This document shows positions 17,282 through 27,633 of a DNA stretch of 62,871 bases, in pieces (position 1 is the first letter of the stretch; each line of letters starts with the position of its first letter). The stretch lies in the IMG/VR virus record IMGVR_UViG_3300042381_000268, positions 1 through 62,871 of that record; one strand, given 5' to 3'. This DNA is from a virus. The notes under the pieces are model-generated. The model saw only the letters and a list, made by a program, of their open reading frames with translations, did no database searches and was not told where the DNA came from. Made by a program: the position numbers and the translations under genes.

Positions 17282-18840
17282 TAATATGAAGATTCTACAT
17301 ATCCTAATGACACGGCAAATAGTTCATTTCTACTACTTGGAGCACCAAAAATGCTATTATTAATTAACATAGAAACATTTGCATAATATCCTTTAATACC
17401 ACTAATTGATTGCCCAAATACAACATCTCCTGCTCCGGCGGTGGTATTATTTACAATGTTTGCAAAGTATTTATTTTCTTTTTTCTTGAAGTTATTAATG
17501 GCTATTTGAGTTTCTAAGTTAGCCAATGTATTTACTTGAGCACTATAAGCAATATTCACTGCTCTATCCGTATCGGTTATTAAGTTTAGCGATTGCCAGC
17601 CATTTGTTCCCTCGTAGTTTATAGTATTAAACGTTTTGCATCCTGATACCTCTGGATTAAATACAAACGCAATATTAGAATTGTAGGTTGATCCATAGAA
17701 ACTTCCTCTATATACACTGTTTGTATAATGTCTCCATATATTACCTTCCTTAAAAGTAAATGTTTCGTTTCTTAAACTTTTAATAACTTCAGGTTTGTAT
17801 GTGTATCTACTAACCCAACCTTTTGTATCCTCGTCAAATGCTAATGTTTCATATTTTCCTTTAGAAGGTAGATGCATAGATAAGATATATTGCTTATTGT
17901 GCATGTCCCATCCGCCTACTACAAATCCACTATTGCCAACACTAGATAAATTATCTCTAAAATAATCAAGCATACCATATGCTGATATTTCAGTTATGCC
18001 ATCCTGTGACAATCTTAATACAGCATTCTTTGTTCTATCTGTAAAATATTTTCGATACCCATACATCGCAAAACTTTCCGGGTTAGTACTAATACCATAA
18101 TTTCCGCCATAAGCCTGTATTTGACCTATAACTTGTGCTGATGATGTAGTTACTGGACTACCTTCCGCGGAATATATTGCATTTTTATCAATTAATGCTT
18201 GACTAACTTTGCCTTCCTGGAATATAATAAGATTGGTATCTTCCGCATAAAGCTTTTGTATAGAGCCATTCGCAGGGTCTACAGCTTTTGTTATATCTAC
18301 ACCAACCGAAAATTCATTAGTTCTATTAACGCCTGTTCTTGAGTTAAATATACCTGAATATATCATAGAATTAGCTAAGTGTTGTTGCTTAACAACATCA
18401 TCTACTATATAAGCTTTTACGCCAAAATCAACAGTAGTATTATTATAGCCTCCTCTTATCCTAGCTTCCTCAATGTGCCAATCTTCGTTTTCTTCTCCTT
18501 CGCCTACTTCCGCATAGGCTGCTGGTATATATGTAAAATCAGATAATGGGCCAAACGTTAAGGTAGTACCCGCTGTTAATATGGCATCTAATGGAGTTGT
18601 TAAATAAATTTTAATACCCTCTACACTATACACAAAATTTGTTTTAGCGTTAACCCCTGAGGACCAAGATATTTTTTGGCCTACGGCTATTTTAGCATTG
18701 GCGTCCTCTAATATAATAGAATCATCGCCTATTGCTCCCGCTTCATCTACTTTACCGGTTGTATTAACAACTTCGGTAACTTTTTTCATCTTCTTTAGCC
18801 AGAAAGAGTTAAAATATTTTATTTCTAATGTTGCAGCCAT
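17281..18840 (-). CDS. Putative tail structural protein (crAss-like tail hub/tubular type)
   Basis: 519 residues, beta-rich throughout, without signal peptide or enzyme motif. Contains a stretch (about 250-320) typical of crAss-like tail tubular or stabilisation proteins: NAVLRLSQDGITEISAYGM and VVGGWDMHNKQYILSMH. It follows the 2183-residue tail protein with 33 bases between them. Virion role supported by position; exact part not determinable. Confidence 0.5.
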   Translation of the reverse strand: MAATLEIKYFNSFWLKKMKKVTEVVNTTGKVDEAGAIGDDSIILEDANAKIAVGQKISWSSGVNAKTNFVYSVEGIKIYLTTPLDAILTAGTTLTFGPLSDFTYIPAAYAEVGEGEENEDWHIEEARIRGGYNNTTVDFGVKAYIVDDVVKQQHLANSMIYSGIFNSRTGVNRTNEFSVGVDITKAVDPANGSIQKLYAEDTNLIIFQEGKVSQALIDKNAIYSAEGSPVTTSSAQVIGQIQAYGGNYGISTNPESFAMYGYRKYFTDRTKNAVLRLSQDGITEISAYGMLDYFRDNLSSVGNSGFVVGGWDMHNKQYILSMHLPSKGKYETLAFDEDTKGWVSRYTYKPEVIKSLRNETFTFKEGNIWRHYTNSVYRGSFYGSTYNSNIAFVFNPEVSGCKTFNTINYEGTNGWQSLNLITDTDRAVNIAYSAQVNTLANLETQIAINNFKKKENKYFANIVNNTTAGAGDVVFGQSISGIKGYYANVSMLINNSIFGAPSSRNELFAVSLGYVESSY

Positions 18841-18873
18841 ATTTTATAATCACTTGTTTTTTTATATTTTTAA

Positions 18874-21800
18874 TTATCCGTTGTCATAAACGGTATCATA
18901 ACTCCATACTCCTAGGTATTGTATTAATGGCCTACCATATACGCCTGGGGTGTTCATATTTTCTTTTATAAATCTAACTGAAAATCCATAAGTTTTTACG
19001 ATGTCATTTTCATTGTAAGCAAGAATTGGGGAGTCGGCTCTTCCTATTCTAAAAAAAAAGTAACGTAAATTACCCGCAAATGGATCGTTTGTGGTTGATG
19101 ATGTCCAATAATTTGCCTCAATACCCCTCCTTCCAAATCCAATATTATCTAGTGGATTTTGTATTCTAAGCCCATTAGATATTGCGGTAAACCTAAGATT
19201 GTCATTACTAGCAGGGGTAGTGTCAGTTGGCCAATGTGCCGTGCCTATCTCCCTCCAAAAGTTACCTTTGCGATTTATATCACCTGTTTGTCCATACCCA
19301 CGATATATGGCCCATTGTAAATCCGTAAAATGACTATTAGTCGGTATGATCCACCCATAAGGGGCAAGTCTATTACTAGGAGAAGCCCCACCAGGGGTCC
19401 TAGTGCTCCACCAATTGTATAATTTACCGTATGTTTCCGAATTGGTTGGATCATTATTGTAATTACAATATGCACCAACTGTAGCGCTATTCCATTCTGC
19501 ATGAGTTATTTTTTCAGGTATATTTGTACCGTCTCTATATGTTGTACCATTAAAATTCTTTGTTGTCCAAACATTACGGTATACTCTTGGTTGACCACCG
19601 TCTACATACGCAATATCTACATAAGTTGACTCTAAATCAGTAAATAAGCCAGCGTCCCAACAAGTTTGAACATTGAATTTAACATTTGCTCCTTGATTAG
19701 CGTTTACATATACTCTGCCTTTTTCGCCTAAATTCATGCAATACAATGGATTATCCGAAACTTTCCCAAGCAATAATGAGTCTGTTACGCCAACTCCTTT
19801 CATATTTTGAGAGGTTTGAGTTTGTACAACATAAAATTTATCCGCAACCGGAGGTTCCCATTTTATTGTACATAAGTCATTCCTGTATAACTGTCTTATA
19901 GAATTTCCAAACTTTGTTCTAGCATATAATGTTCCTGAATTATCTTGTGACTGCTTAATTATAATAATATCGCCTACAGCCAATGTATTTGGGGCAGTAG
20001 GGTTAAATCTAAATGTTGTACTATTTGTTACTGTTTCTACAAACCCTATTGGTTCAGCCGCAGATGGAGATTTTATACCAGCAGGCACTCTCCAAACAGT
20101 CATGCCAGGAGACATATTATTATTTTCATTATACACCTTCTGTACATTTGGGGCAGCTGGAGGGCTCAATAGTTGATCGTTATAAGGCGTTCCAAGAGCT
20201 CCAAAAGTTATTATTTGAGAACCAGAAGGCCCCGCAGTTACAACTGTTGTTTTATACATTACAGAACTAAATTTTAAACTTGTTCTATTATCTTGCAAAT
20301 GGAAAGGTATACTATCCAAATAAGGAGTAGCTCTTTGGTATAAACCGTTAATAATGGTATCCTGCATTCCTGTTTTATATTCATATACCTCATTTGTTAT
20401 AGGAGTGGTATTATTAAATATAAACTTTGGTGGCATTGTGGGAGTTATAGTTCCGCCCCAAGTACCATCATAATAAAAGTTAGCGTCGTGTACATAAACC
20501 ATTGCGTTAGCTCCTACAGAATTAAGAGGGGCGGTACAACCTGTGCTCGTATCAATCAAAACCAAAGTTAAAGCCCATTCATAATCTATGCCGTCTTGCG
20601 GGGCAGCTGTTGTAAACGAGGTCATTCTAAATCCTTTCTCGTTTTTTGCACAATCTAATTTTATTGCTAAAAAGTTTTCTCCATATTTACCAGGGTTGGC
20701 GGTGGGGGATGATACTGGATAATTATAAATAAACCCAGAATTAGCGGGGATAGTAGTTATTCCTGATTTATATCTATCCAGGAAATTTGAATTTATAGTG
20801 CCGGTATCAAAAACATTGTTATCGTCAGTTATTCTGCTCCATGTATTTATATTAGGTTGGTTATTAGTAGCTGCTGGACGCCTCCATAAACGGGCCAATA
20901 ATGAGGCTTCTTGTATAGTTCCGTTAGTATCAGATGTTGTGCCTCCTAAAACTACGGTCCATCGCAATGTTCCTTTTTTAAAACCTACAGTGGCAGGTAA
21001 TGGGGATGATGGCGTAGGTAAATTTTGTATATTTACAGCGGTTTCAATATTAACAAATCTTTGGTAATTTTGTGTAGTGTTTGTGCCAAATTCAAAAGAG
21101 CCAAGAACAGGGGTAGCAGGCAATTGACTTCTAGCTGTAGTATTCCCTAAAACAGCATCAGATGTGTTATTTAATAATGGTTCTTTCCCTACATATACAA
21201 CTCCATATTTAACATTTGTGGTACTTAAAGGAGCAGTTAACCCGGTAGGAGAAGTAATTGGAATGCAAACTCCACCGGTATTGCTTTGGTTATATAAGAA
21301 ATTATTTTCTGTAATATAAGGTTTTATTTCACTATTAACAGGTGGGGGCACAACATTAATGACTACTTTTGCAACAGTATATAAACTTGTATCTCCTCTT
21401 GAAAGATTACTTATTGGCCCATTGGTCTCCTCGTAATCTGGGCCAGGTAATGTAGCGTCAGTTAATTTTACTACTATTTCATATGAGTCGTAATCTTCTA
21501 ACTCCACTTCATCCGCAACTCTTAATGCTCCTGTTAAATTATTTATTGAAAACTTATTAGAGTCATCAGAAGTTTCTATTTCCCAGTACAGCTCTTCTTG
21601 ATTAACAGAAGTGGTATATGCACCATTAACACCTGTTAATGTATCTATGTTTATGTCACTTGAAGTGATATTATATGTTAGTATACCCGCGCCCCCCTCT
21701 ATAATTGGTTGTGCGTTACCCAATTGAACTTGATCAGTTATTGAAAAAGTATAATTATTAATAGACCCTGGTATTGGGTATGAGAATGTTATAGTAAATG

Positions 21801-24800
21801 TGTATACTTCATTTAATGGGTCTCCGTGATTAAATACAAATGCAGACGACGGGGCTCCCCCTGGGAGGGTCGCTATTCTTATTCTATATTCACCAGGGTT
21901 TAATGATGGATTTGTAATACTATCTTCGAGCACAAATCTATTTGTAACATCACCAGATGTAGAAGCAACTGCCATTGTAGCAGTTGTTGATAATACAGGG
22001 ATATCCTGGTTATTTAATGCTGTAAACACATCTGATATATATGGTGAATTTGTATCGCCTGTGCCTTCCTCGTTGCCATCATGTTGGTCCTCATAAAATG
22101 CTAACTCTAATGGTGTAACTGCAACAGGGCCTTCAAATCCAGTTAAAACGTCCCAGTTTAGATCAGATATATATCCAGTGGTGGAACTCTCCCAGAATAT
22201 ATCTAACAAAGACTCTTCTGCTTTTGTTTCGTATACCGCTAAAAACGGCAACATAACATTACCAGCCTCAACACCAATTCCTGATTTAGTAGATATTCTA
22301 CTCATTATAGGATTTGTTTGAAGTTGATAAAAATTAACACCTGCCGTGCCTGATATATTCTCTAATGAATTATCTAGGAAACTAAAGTCAAGAGCATTAG
22401 CTATAGACGTAGCTATATCTGCTTTTGTGGTTGGAAAATATTGTTCATTAGTAGAACTATATACAGGGAATGTAATATAAGACTCTGATGGAGTAGGCCC
22501 TAATAAAATAGTATTAGGCGGCGCAAAAGTTATTACGCCATCACCAGTAAGTGGATCGTACACATTAGATACCACAACTGTATTAGCATACCATTTATTA
22601 GGATTAGATAAAGGAGGAGTTCCTGGTATTGGAGTGTTCGCTTCTACACATTGGATTGAGTCCCCAGGTTTTATTGTTTGCCATGCGTCTGATGTTTGGC
22701 TTGCTGATTTGTATTTTATAGTAGTTGTTACAGAATCATACTCTGGTTGTTCTCCTATTATATCTCCTTTCTCTACGGATTTATTTTGTACTCTTCCAAA
22801 TAAATTTACACTACTTCTGTATTGCTTTTGATCCGGACCTACTTCTGATAAATCTCTAGGTATTTTATTAATGTTATCGTTTATTAAAACAACATGCGCT
22901 GTTCTATTTGTTTCCCCTACTGGAAAATTGGTTGTGTTTATACCATTTTGATTAGTTGCCAAAGAAGCGTTGGCTAGTTTTAATGATAATTGTATAGTCC
23001 CCGCAAAGTTAGTATCAGGAGTTATCGCTAAAGTATTTGATGTTATAGCTCTTATATAAGAAGAACCGGAACTAGTCAGATTATCCAACTCTGCATCTCC
23101 AAAAGAAATTTTTAAATCTGCTCCCGGAGCCGCACCGGATATGGTATATTGCACATTGTAATAACTGCCAGGTATTGCTGAAATTGTTGTAGTTAAGGGC
23201 AATGAACTGCCTATTATATGCGTATATCCACTTTCAAAGCTTGTTCCACTCCAATTTCCAAATGCATTACCTACGGTTGCTAATTCAACACCATCTGAGT
23301 TACTATAAGTTAACTGCGAGCCGTATGTTTGTAATTCCGGGTATCCGTTAAGAATACCAGGTAAATATACATTATAATAGTTTTGTTCTTGTTGTCTAAC
23401 AACAACCTTATATGAATACCACCCTATTTCGTTTATAGTATATGAATATTTAATATCTGGAACTATTGCAGAAAACTCAGGGTTGTAATTGTATAAATCA
23501 TTTATAGGTTCATTTGTTGTCACTATATAAGTGCCTCCAACATAATTAATTGTAATTATTTCTACATAATCTTTATACTTCCCGCGAAGATATTGCCCTG
23601 CAGAAGGAACAATAACATTATCTGGCCACGTAATAGAATCTAATTCAAATGCATATACATAATTACCAAAACCATCAATGTACATAGCGCTGTAATCTAT
23701 AGCGAACCCTAAAGGACTAACTTGATTAGCGTATAATCCAGATTGGCCAAGTAATGTACTCTTATTAGAATTTAAAGGGGTGTTTACCACCATAGATAAA
23801 GCATTTCCAAACCATTTTTTAGTGCCTGGAAATAATATATCCTCATTATCAATAAATGGTGCATAAACAGTAGACCCGCCAAAAACAGTTTCTCCACTTG
23901 TAACAGTAGATAAATCTGCCTCCGATAAAATCACAGATGATTGTCTACCAAATTTATCTGCTAATACAAATCCAACCTGGTATGTTCTATTCTGTTTTAG
24001 CGTATGATTAGGGTATTCTATAAAATTTGTAAATACATCAGACTTTGGTCTTGCTGCTGTATTATAATTTATAGTATTTTCAAAGAAATATTTATCTCTA
24101 TAATTACCATATACAACTCTATTGCTAACCGTTTCTTGAGCTCTAGCCCTTACCGGAACTCTATCATATACTCTAACTGTTTGTTCTTCAGCAAGTGTCT
24201 TATATGGTTTCTGTGATTGATATGGGAACGTATATATATTTGTTGTTAAAGTACTAATATCTTGTACCTTTACCGTCTCTACAACTTTAACTGCTAATGA
24301 GTCAGATTCTTTATATAATATATCTAATTCCGTTATTTTATATGAAGTAAAAACTGAATTTATTTGATCAGGGAATGGTATTAATAACTCGATGTTATTA
24401 GTATTATTTTCTACCCACTTTACAACCGTACTTCTATATGCTTCGTTTTCGTCTCCGTCTATAAAATATCCTTTCTGATTAGGTATATATGCTATTTGAG
24501 TAAACGGCGCCATTAGAGAATACTCACCATCATCAAATTTATATCTGTAACTGAATCTAACATACCTATCCTGCAAGAAATCTGGATCACCAGGCCAATC
24601 GGCTACATCTGAGCGATCACTCATTGTGGAAGCTAAAAAAGTAACCTTGTCGCCTGCTTCAATTAAGTCATCTGCAAATGGCCCATCTACTGTTTCGTAT
24701 AATGTTACATCATTACCAGTAACATCTACAACAATAGCAAAATCTCCTCCATTAACATTATTTGATACTAATTGCATTCCTTTAGTTACGCCGGTGGCAT

Positions 24801-25425
24801 CTTCTAAAGAGACTACGTTCCCCACATTTGGGGCTGATGCAATCTTATTTAACTTACGATACATCTCTATAGTTTCTATAGGTGCATACTTTGCTACAGA
24901 TATTTGTACCTCGTTTGTATAATATAACGGGTTACTTATAGCAGATTCAATATTTATTTTTCTTGGTTGGTTTCTATTATCAGTCCAAAACAATAAATTT
25001 TCTAATAAGTTTAACCCTGTTATACTAAACTCAGGATTAGTTGCTAAATTTAAAAATGTTCCAGAAACCAGCACTCTATAATCTGATGTAGTAAGATCGA
25101 ACATAACAATCTTATTAGTATACCCGTCTGGCTGTGGATCCATTATAACTGGTGATGGATCAAAATAGTTGGTTAAAAATTGGTATATGCGATTATTTCT
25201 TTCATCCATAAACGCTCCTATGCATCTCATAGTATCATCCGCTTCGATTGGATACCCGTCTGGAATTGCATTACCCCATATTGGTTGCACAGTACCAATA
25301 TCACTACTTTCAGATTTACCTACTTGTATATTTAAAGCATCTCTATATTCTCCGTTTGGAATAAGTCTATCATCAAGATCTTTATTCATCTTAGCTGATA
25401 GAAAACTATTTTTAACTTCTGCCAT
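18874..25425 (-). CDS. Large tail protein with tail-hub-like N-terminus, cadherin-like repeat and C-terminal FISUMP domain
   Basis: 2183 residues. The N-terminus (FLSAKMNKDLDDRLIPNGEY, then WTDNRNQPRKINIE near 147-160) matches the start of crAss-like and flavobacterial-phage tail stabilisation/tubular proteins. The middle is a chain of beta-rich, Thr/Asn-rich domains; about 1240-1335 reads like a cadherin repeat (SINNLTGALRVADEVELEDY). The last 240 residues form a FISUMP-like domain: VWTTKNFNGTTYRDG, GAYCNYNNDP, YGKLYNWW, LAPYGWIIPTNSHF, ANYWTSST, YGFSVRFIKE. FISUMP domains are common in secreted Bacteroidota proteins. The fusion suggests a hub that carries a host-binding domain. Confidence 0.65.
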   Translation of the reverse strand: MAEVKNSFLSAKMNKDLDDRLIPNGEYRDALNIQVGKSESSDIGTVQPIWGNAIPDGYPIEADDTMRCIGAFMDERNNRIYQFLTNYFDPSPVIMDPQPDGYTNKIVMFDLTTSDYRVLVSGTFLNLATNPEFSITGLNLLENLLFWTDNRNQPRKINIESAISNPLYYTNEVQISVAKYAPIETIEMYRKLNKIASAPNVGNVVSLEDATGVTKGMQLVSNNVNGGDFAIVVDVTGNDVTLYETVDGPFADDLIEAGDKVTFLASTMSDRSDVADWPGDPDFLQDRYVRFSYRYKFDDGEYSLMAPFTQIAYIPNQKGYFIDGDENEAYRSTVVKWVENNTNNIELLIPFPDQINSVFTSYKITELDILYKESDSLAVKVVETVKVQDISTLTTNIYTFPYQSQKPYKTLAEEQTVRVYDRVPVRARAQETVSNRVVYGNYRDKYFFENTINYNTAARPKSDVFTNFIEYPNHTLKQNRTYQVGFVLADKFGRQSSVILSEADLSTVTSGETVFGGSTVYAPFIDNEDILFPGTKKWFGNALSMVVNTPLNSNKSTLLGQSGLYANQVSPLGFAIDYSAMYIDGFGNYVYAFELDSITWPDNVIVPSAGQYLRGKYKDYVEIITINYVGGTYIVTTNEPINDLYNYNPEFSAIVPDIKYSYTINEIGWYSYKVVVRQQEQNYYNVYLPGILNGYPELQTYGSQLTYSNSDGVELATVGNAFGNWSGTSFESGYTHIIGSSLPLTTTISAIPGSYYNVQYTISGAAPGADLKISFGDAELDNLTSSGSSYIRAITSNTLAITPDTNFAGTIQLSLKLANASLATNQNGINTTNFPVGETNRTAHVVLINDNINKIPRDLSEVGPDQKQYRSSVNLFGRVQNKSVEKGDIIGEQPEYDSVTTTIKYKSASQTSDAWQTIKPGDSIQCVEANTPIPGTPPLSNPNKWYANTVVVSNVYDPLTGDGVITFAPPNTILLGPTPSESYITFPVYSSTNEQYFPTTKADIATSIANALDFSFLDNSLENISGTAGVNFYQLQTNPIMSRISTKSGIGVEAGNVMLPFLAVYETKAEESLLDIFWESSTTGYISDLNWDVLTGFEGPVAVTPLELAFYEDQHDGNEEGTGDTNSPYISDVFTALNNQDIPVLSTTATMAVASTSGDVTNRFVLEDSITNPSLNPGEYRIRIATLPGGAPSSAFVFNHGDPLNEVYTFTITFSYPIPGSINNYTFSITDQVQLGNAQPIIEGGAGILTYNITSSDINIDTLTGVNGAYTTSVNQEELYWEIETSDDSNKFSINNLTGALRVADEVELEDYDSYEIVVKLTDATLPGPDYEETNGPISNLSRGDTSLYTVAKVVINVVPPPVNSEIKPYITENNFLYNQSNTGGVCIPITSPTGLTAPLSTTNVKYGVVYVGKEPLLNNTSDAVLGNTTARSQLPATPVLGSFEFGTNTTQNYQRFVNIETAVNIQNLPTPSSPLPATVGFKKGTLRWTVVLGGTTSDTNGTIQEASLLARLWRRPAATNNQPNINTWSRITDDNNVFDTGTINSNFLDRYKSGITTIPANSGFIYNYPVSSPTANPGKYGENFLAIKLDCAKNEKGFRMTSFTTAAPQDGIDYEWALTLVLIDTSTGCTAPLNSVGANAMVYVHDANFYYDGTWGGTITPTMPPKFIFNNTTPITNEVYEYKTGMQDTIINGLYQRATPYLDSIPFHLQDNRTSLKFSSVMYKTTVVTAGPSGSQIITFGALGTPYNDQLLSPPAAPNVQKVYNENNNMSPGMTVWRVPAGIKSPSAAEPIGFVETVTNSTTFRFNPTAPNTLAVGDIIIIKQSQDNSGTLYARTKFGNSIRQLYRNDLCTIKWEPPVADKFYVVQTQTSQNMKGVGVTDSLLLGKVSDNPLYCMNLGEKGRVYVNANQGANVKFNVQTCWDAGLFTDLESTYVDIAYVDGGQPRVYRNVWTTKNFNGTTYRDGTNIPEKITHAEWNSATVGAYCNYNNDPTNSETYGKLYNWWSTRTPGGASPSNRLAPYGWIIPTNSHFTDLQWAIYRGYGQTGDINRKGNFWREIGTAHWPTDTTPASNDNLRFTAISNGLRIQNPLDNIGFGRRGIEANYWTSSTTNDPFAGNLRYFFFRIGRADSPILAYNENDIVKTYGFSVRFIKENMNTPGVYGRPLIQYLGVWSYDTVYDNG

Positions 25426-25429
25426 TTAA

Positions 25430-26644
25430 TTAGTGTTTAATCCATTTAGACTGACCTCTTAATACCTGTGTTATTTCTTCTAACTTGATATTAGATAATC
25501 TTATTTTTGTATTTCTTAATTTTGCTCTTCTTTCTTGTTTTAATCTATTAACTAGATATTCCGGTTGATTAGACCTAGTTGAAATAATAGCATGCAATAT
25601 GTGTGCATACATTGCTTCCTCTGCTAATTTAGGTACCTTTGTATCTAACTCATAAGCTAATCCGTCTGATATATATTCTAATACAATTACCATGCCGACT
25701 AGATCACTAGAAAAAGATATTTTGTTTTCTCTTTCATTTATTGTGAATGTACCATTGACATTAGCTAACTGCGGATCAATTCCATAACGACGACCATAAA
25801 AACCGCCATATCCCCAGTTATATCCATACCACCCATCATTATATCCTAGTGTGGAAGCTATATTATTAAGCCCTCCATTATTTCTAGCTCTTTCTTCTGT
25901 TATAGAGGTTCCTTCAATATTATCATCAAAGTTACTTTGCATTGGTATTCCGAAGCTATCTTGAACCGGTAACTCTGTTGGATTTATTGTAAGTCTTGTT
26001 GGATAAATAGGGTGTTTGTTTCCGCCTCTATCAATCCACGACATCTTAACATAGTTTACGTAGTCTTGTGGTAATGGTATACTTAAGTTATGAGGCACCC
26101 CTAATTCCTGCGATTTGATACTTTTTAATGTATCATAACTAAATTCTTGTAATGCTCGTTTAGCGTGGAATATAACGTCAGTTCTTTTAACATCACTTAT
26201 CAACTTGCCGTTACCAATATATGCAACCATAAAGTTATCTATAACGTCATTAAGCTTTATATAAGAGTAACTACCGTAATTCTCTTCCACAGTATTGCCG
26301 TATGCATCTTTGTCTCCATATTGGCCTCCATTTTGCATTTTAAGCTGGCAAACTAATATCTCATCAAATAATATAGGATCTACTAATGTTATAGTATTTC
26401 CTTCTAATGTATAAGGCAATGTGTACTCGTCATAGGTAAGCCCATCAACGCTGTGGTATAATTTAAAATTATTTAAAGCATAGTTTACATCTGATGGATT
26501 ATAACTACCTAAAATTAATTGTGTATCAAATGTAAATGTAAATACGGTATCGTCTACCCCAAGTTCTTTAACTTGAAAGCCTTGAGAACCAGCGTAATAC
26601 TGTCTATTAGTTTCGGTAATTAAACCTCCGTTTGGAAATGCCAT
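25430..26644 (-). CDS. Ring/connector protein (crAss-like tail tubular A type)
   Basis: 404 residues. The block FHAKRALQEFSYDTLKSIKS, followed by SIPLPQDYVNYVKMSWIDRG and KHPIYPTR (about 160-215), is strongly reminiscent of the crAss-like head-tail ring protein. A Gly/Tyr-rich loop near 270-285 (GWYGYNWGYGGFYGRRYG) is unusual. Located between the smaller connector and the large tail protein with 4-7 base gaps. Probable role: joining portal to tail. Confidence 0.6.
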   Translation of the reverse strand: MAFPNGGLITETNRQYYAGSQGFQVKELGVDDTVFTFTFDTQLILGSYNPSDVNYALNNFKLYHSVDGLTYDEYTLPYTLEGNTITLVDPILFDEILVCQLKMQNGGQYGDKDAYGNTVEENYGSYSYIKLNDVIDNFMVAYIGNGKLISDVKRTDVIFHAKRALQEFSYDTLKSIKSQELGVPHNLSIPLPQDYVNYVKMSWIDRGGNKHPIYPTRLTINPTELPVQDSFGIPMQSNFDDNIEGTSITEERARNNGGLNNIASTLGYNDGWYGYNWGYGGFYGRRYGIDPQLANVNGTFTINERENKISFSSDLVGMVIVLEYISDGLAYELDTKVPKLAEEAMYAHILHAIISTRSNQPEYLVNRLKQERRAKLRNTKIRLSNIKLEEITQVLRGQSKWIKH

Positions 26645-26651
26645 AGTTTAT

Positions 26652-27566
26652 TTAGCTTTTTTCGTTAATCTTTTCTGATTGAGCTTGCTGAGATGCTACT
26701 TGTATAATTTGTGGATCTTTAATAATTATTCCAGAATAAAGTAGTATCTGTGTTATAATATTAACTTGCTCAGTTGGGTGTAATTCAAAATCTACAGATG
26801 ATGCAGAATTATATATATATTGGCCCGTAGTAGTTGATGGTATAAAATTCCATCTTGGGTCTAGTGGTTTTCTTATATAGGATGCTGTTACTTTATCGGT
26901 TATAGTTTCTGGATACATATATATCTTAAAATCTTTATAACGATATATTGGAAACTCTTTTGTAGGCTCTGTAAGCTTAGATAATTTAATTTTCAATAGT
27001 TCATTAGCCTGAACATATTGAGCTTCTCTGTGGTTGTCGTATATGACCGTGCCAAGCTTATAGAAATTAAATGGGAATACCTGAACTATTATTGTTTGAC
27101 CCCCTGTTGGTAATGAAGATAAGGATAGAGTACTGCCTACAATGCTCCATGTTCCAGAACTTTGGGCTACTCCATTGATAAAAACTAATACTGATCCAGA
27201 ATCTAATAGATCCGGGTCTATTTGTGTTAAAGTATATTGTGTTACATTAGTTACAGCTGTTATAGATTCTACTATAGACGATGTATTGGTGTTTGGTGCA
27301 TTAAAATATGGCCCAATATATTCGCATTCGCTAAGTTCCTCAAATATAGCTATCTTTTCTTGTAAATTTTTTTGACGATCCGAATACTCATTGTCATTAT
27401 CAGGAACCCTTAGTTGCTGATTAAGATCTTCAAAGTACGCATTAAATATATCTAGTTGCACTTGCGTTGCGGTTCTATTAAACTCATCCGGAGTCATATA
27501 ACCACGATTCTCTTTATTAAGTATTAACAATACTGTTTTATATACTGTATCAATATTTACTGCCAT
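26652..27566 (-). CDS. Head-tail connector (ring) protein
   Basis: 304 residues. Starts with a helical domain (NKENRGYMTPDEFNRTATQV QLDIFNAYF), the pattern of crAss-like adaptor/ring proteins, then a beta insertion (about 90-165) and a return to the core (YIRKPLDPRW). Lies directly downstream of the capsid-associated gene and upstream of the second ring protein. A hairpin at 27587-27613 separates it from the preceding gene, so its level may be tuned separately. Confidence 0.6.
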   Translation of the reverse strand: MAVNIDTVYKTVLLILNKENRGYMTPDEFNRTATQVQLDIFNAYFEDLNQQLRVPDNDNEYSDRQKNLQEKIAIFEELSECEYIGPYFNAPNTNTSSIVESITAVTNVTQYTLTQIDPDLLDSGSVLVFINGVAQSSGTWSIVGSTLSLSSLPTGGQTIIVQVFPFNFYKLGTVIYDNHREAQYVQANELLKIKLSKLTEPTKEFPIYRYKDFKIYMYPETITDKVTASYIRKPLDPRWNFIPSTTTGQYIYNSASSVDFELHPTEQVNIITQILLYSGIIIKDPQIIQVASQQAQSEKINEKS

Positions 27567-27586
27567 ATCATATGCTATTATAATAT

Positions 27587-27613
27587 TAAGCGGTCACAAT
27601 ATGCAACCGCTTA
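27587..27613 (-). terminator. Intergenic hairpin, possible attenuator
   Basis: TAAGCGGT (27587-27594) pairs with ACCGCTTA (27606-27613), 8 bp with an 11-base loop, in the 67-base gap between two late genes. No U-tract follows on the minus strand, so it may be a partial terminator or an mRNA-stabilising hairpin. Confidence 0.5.
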
Positions 27614-27633
27614 GTATTAATTATTACGTGTTA

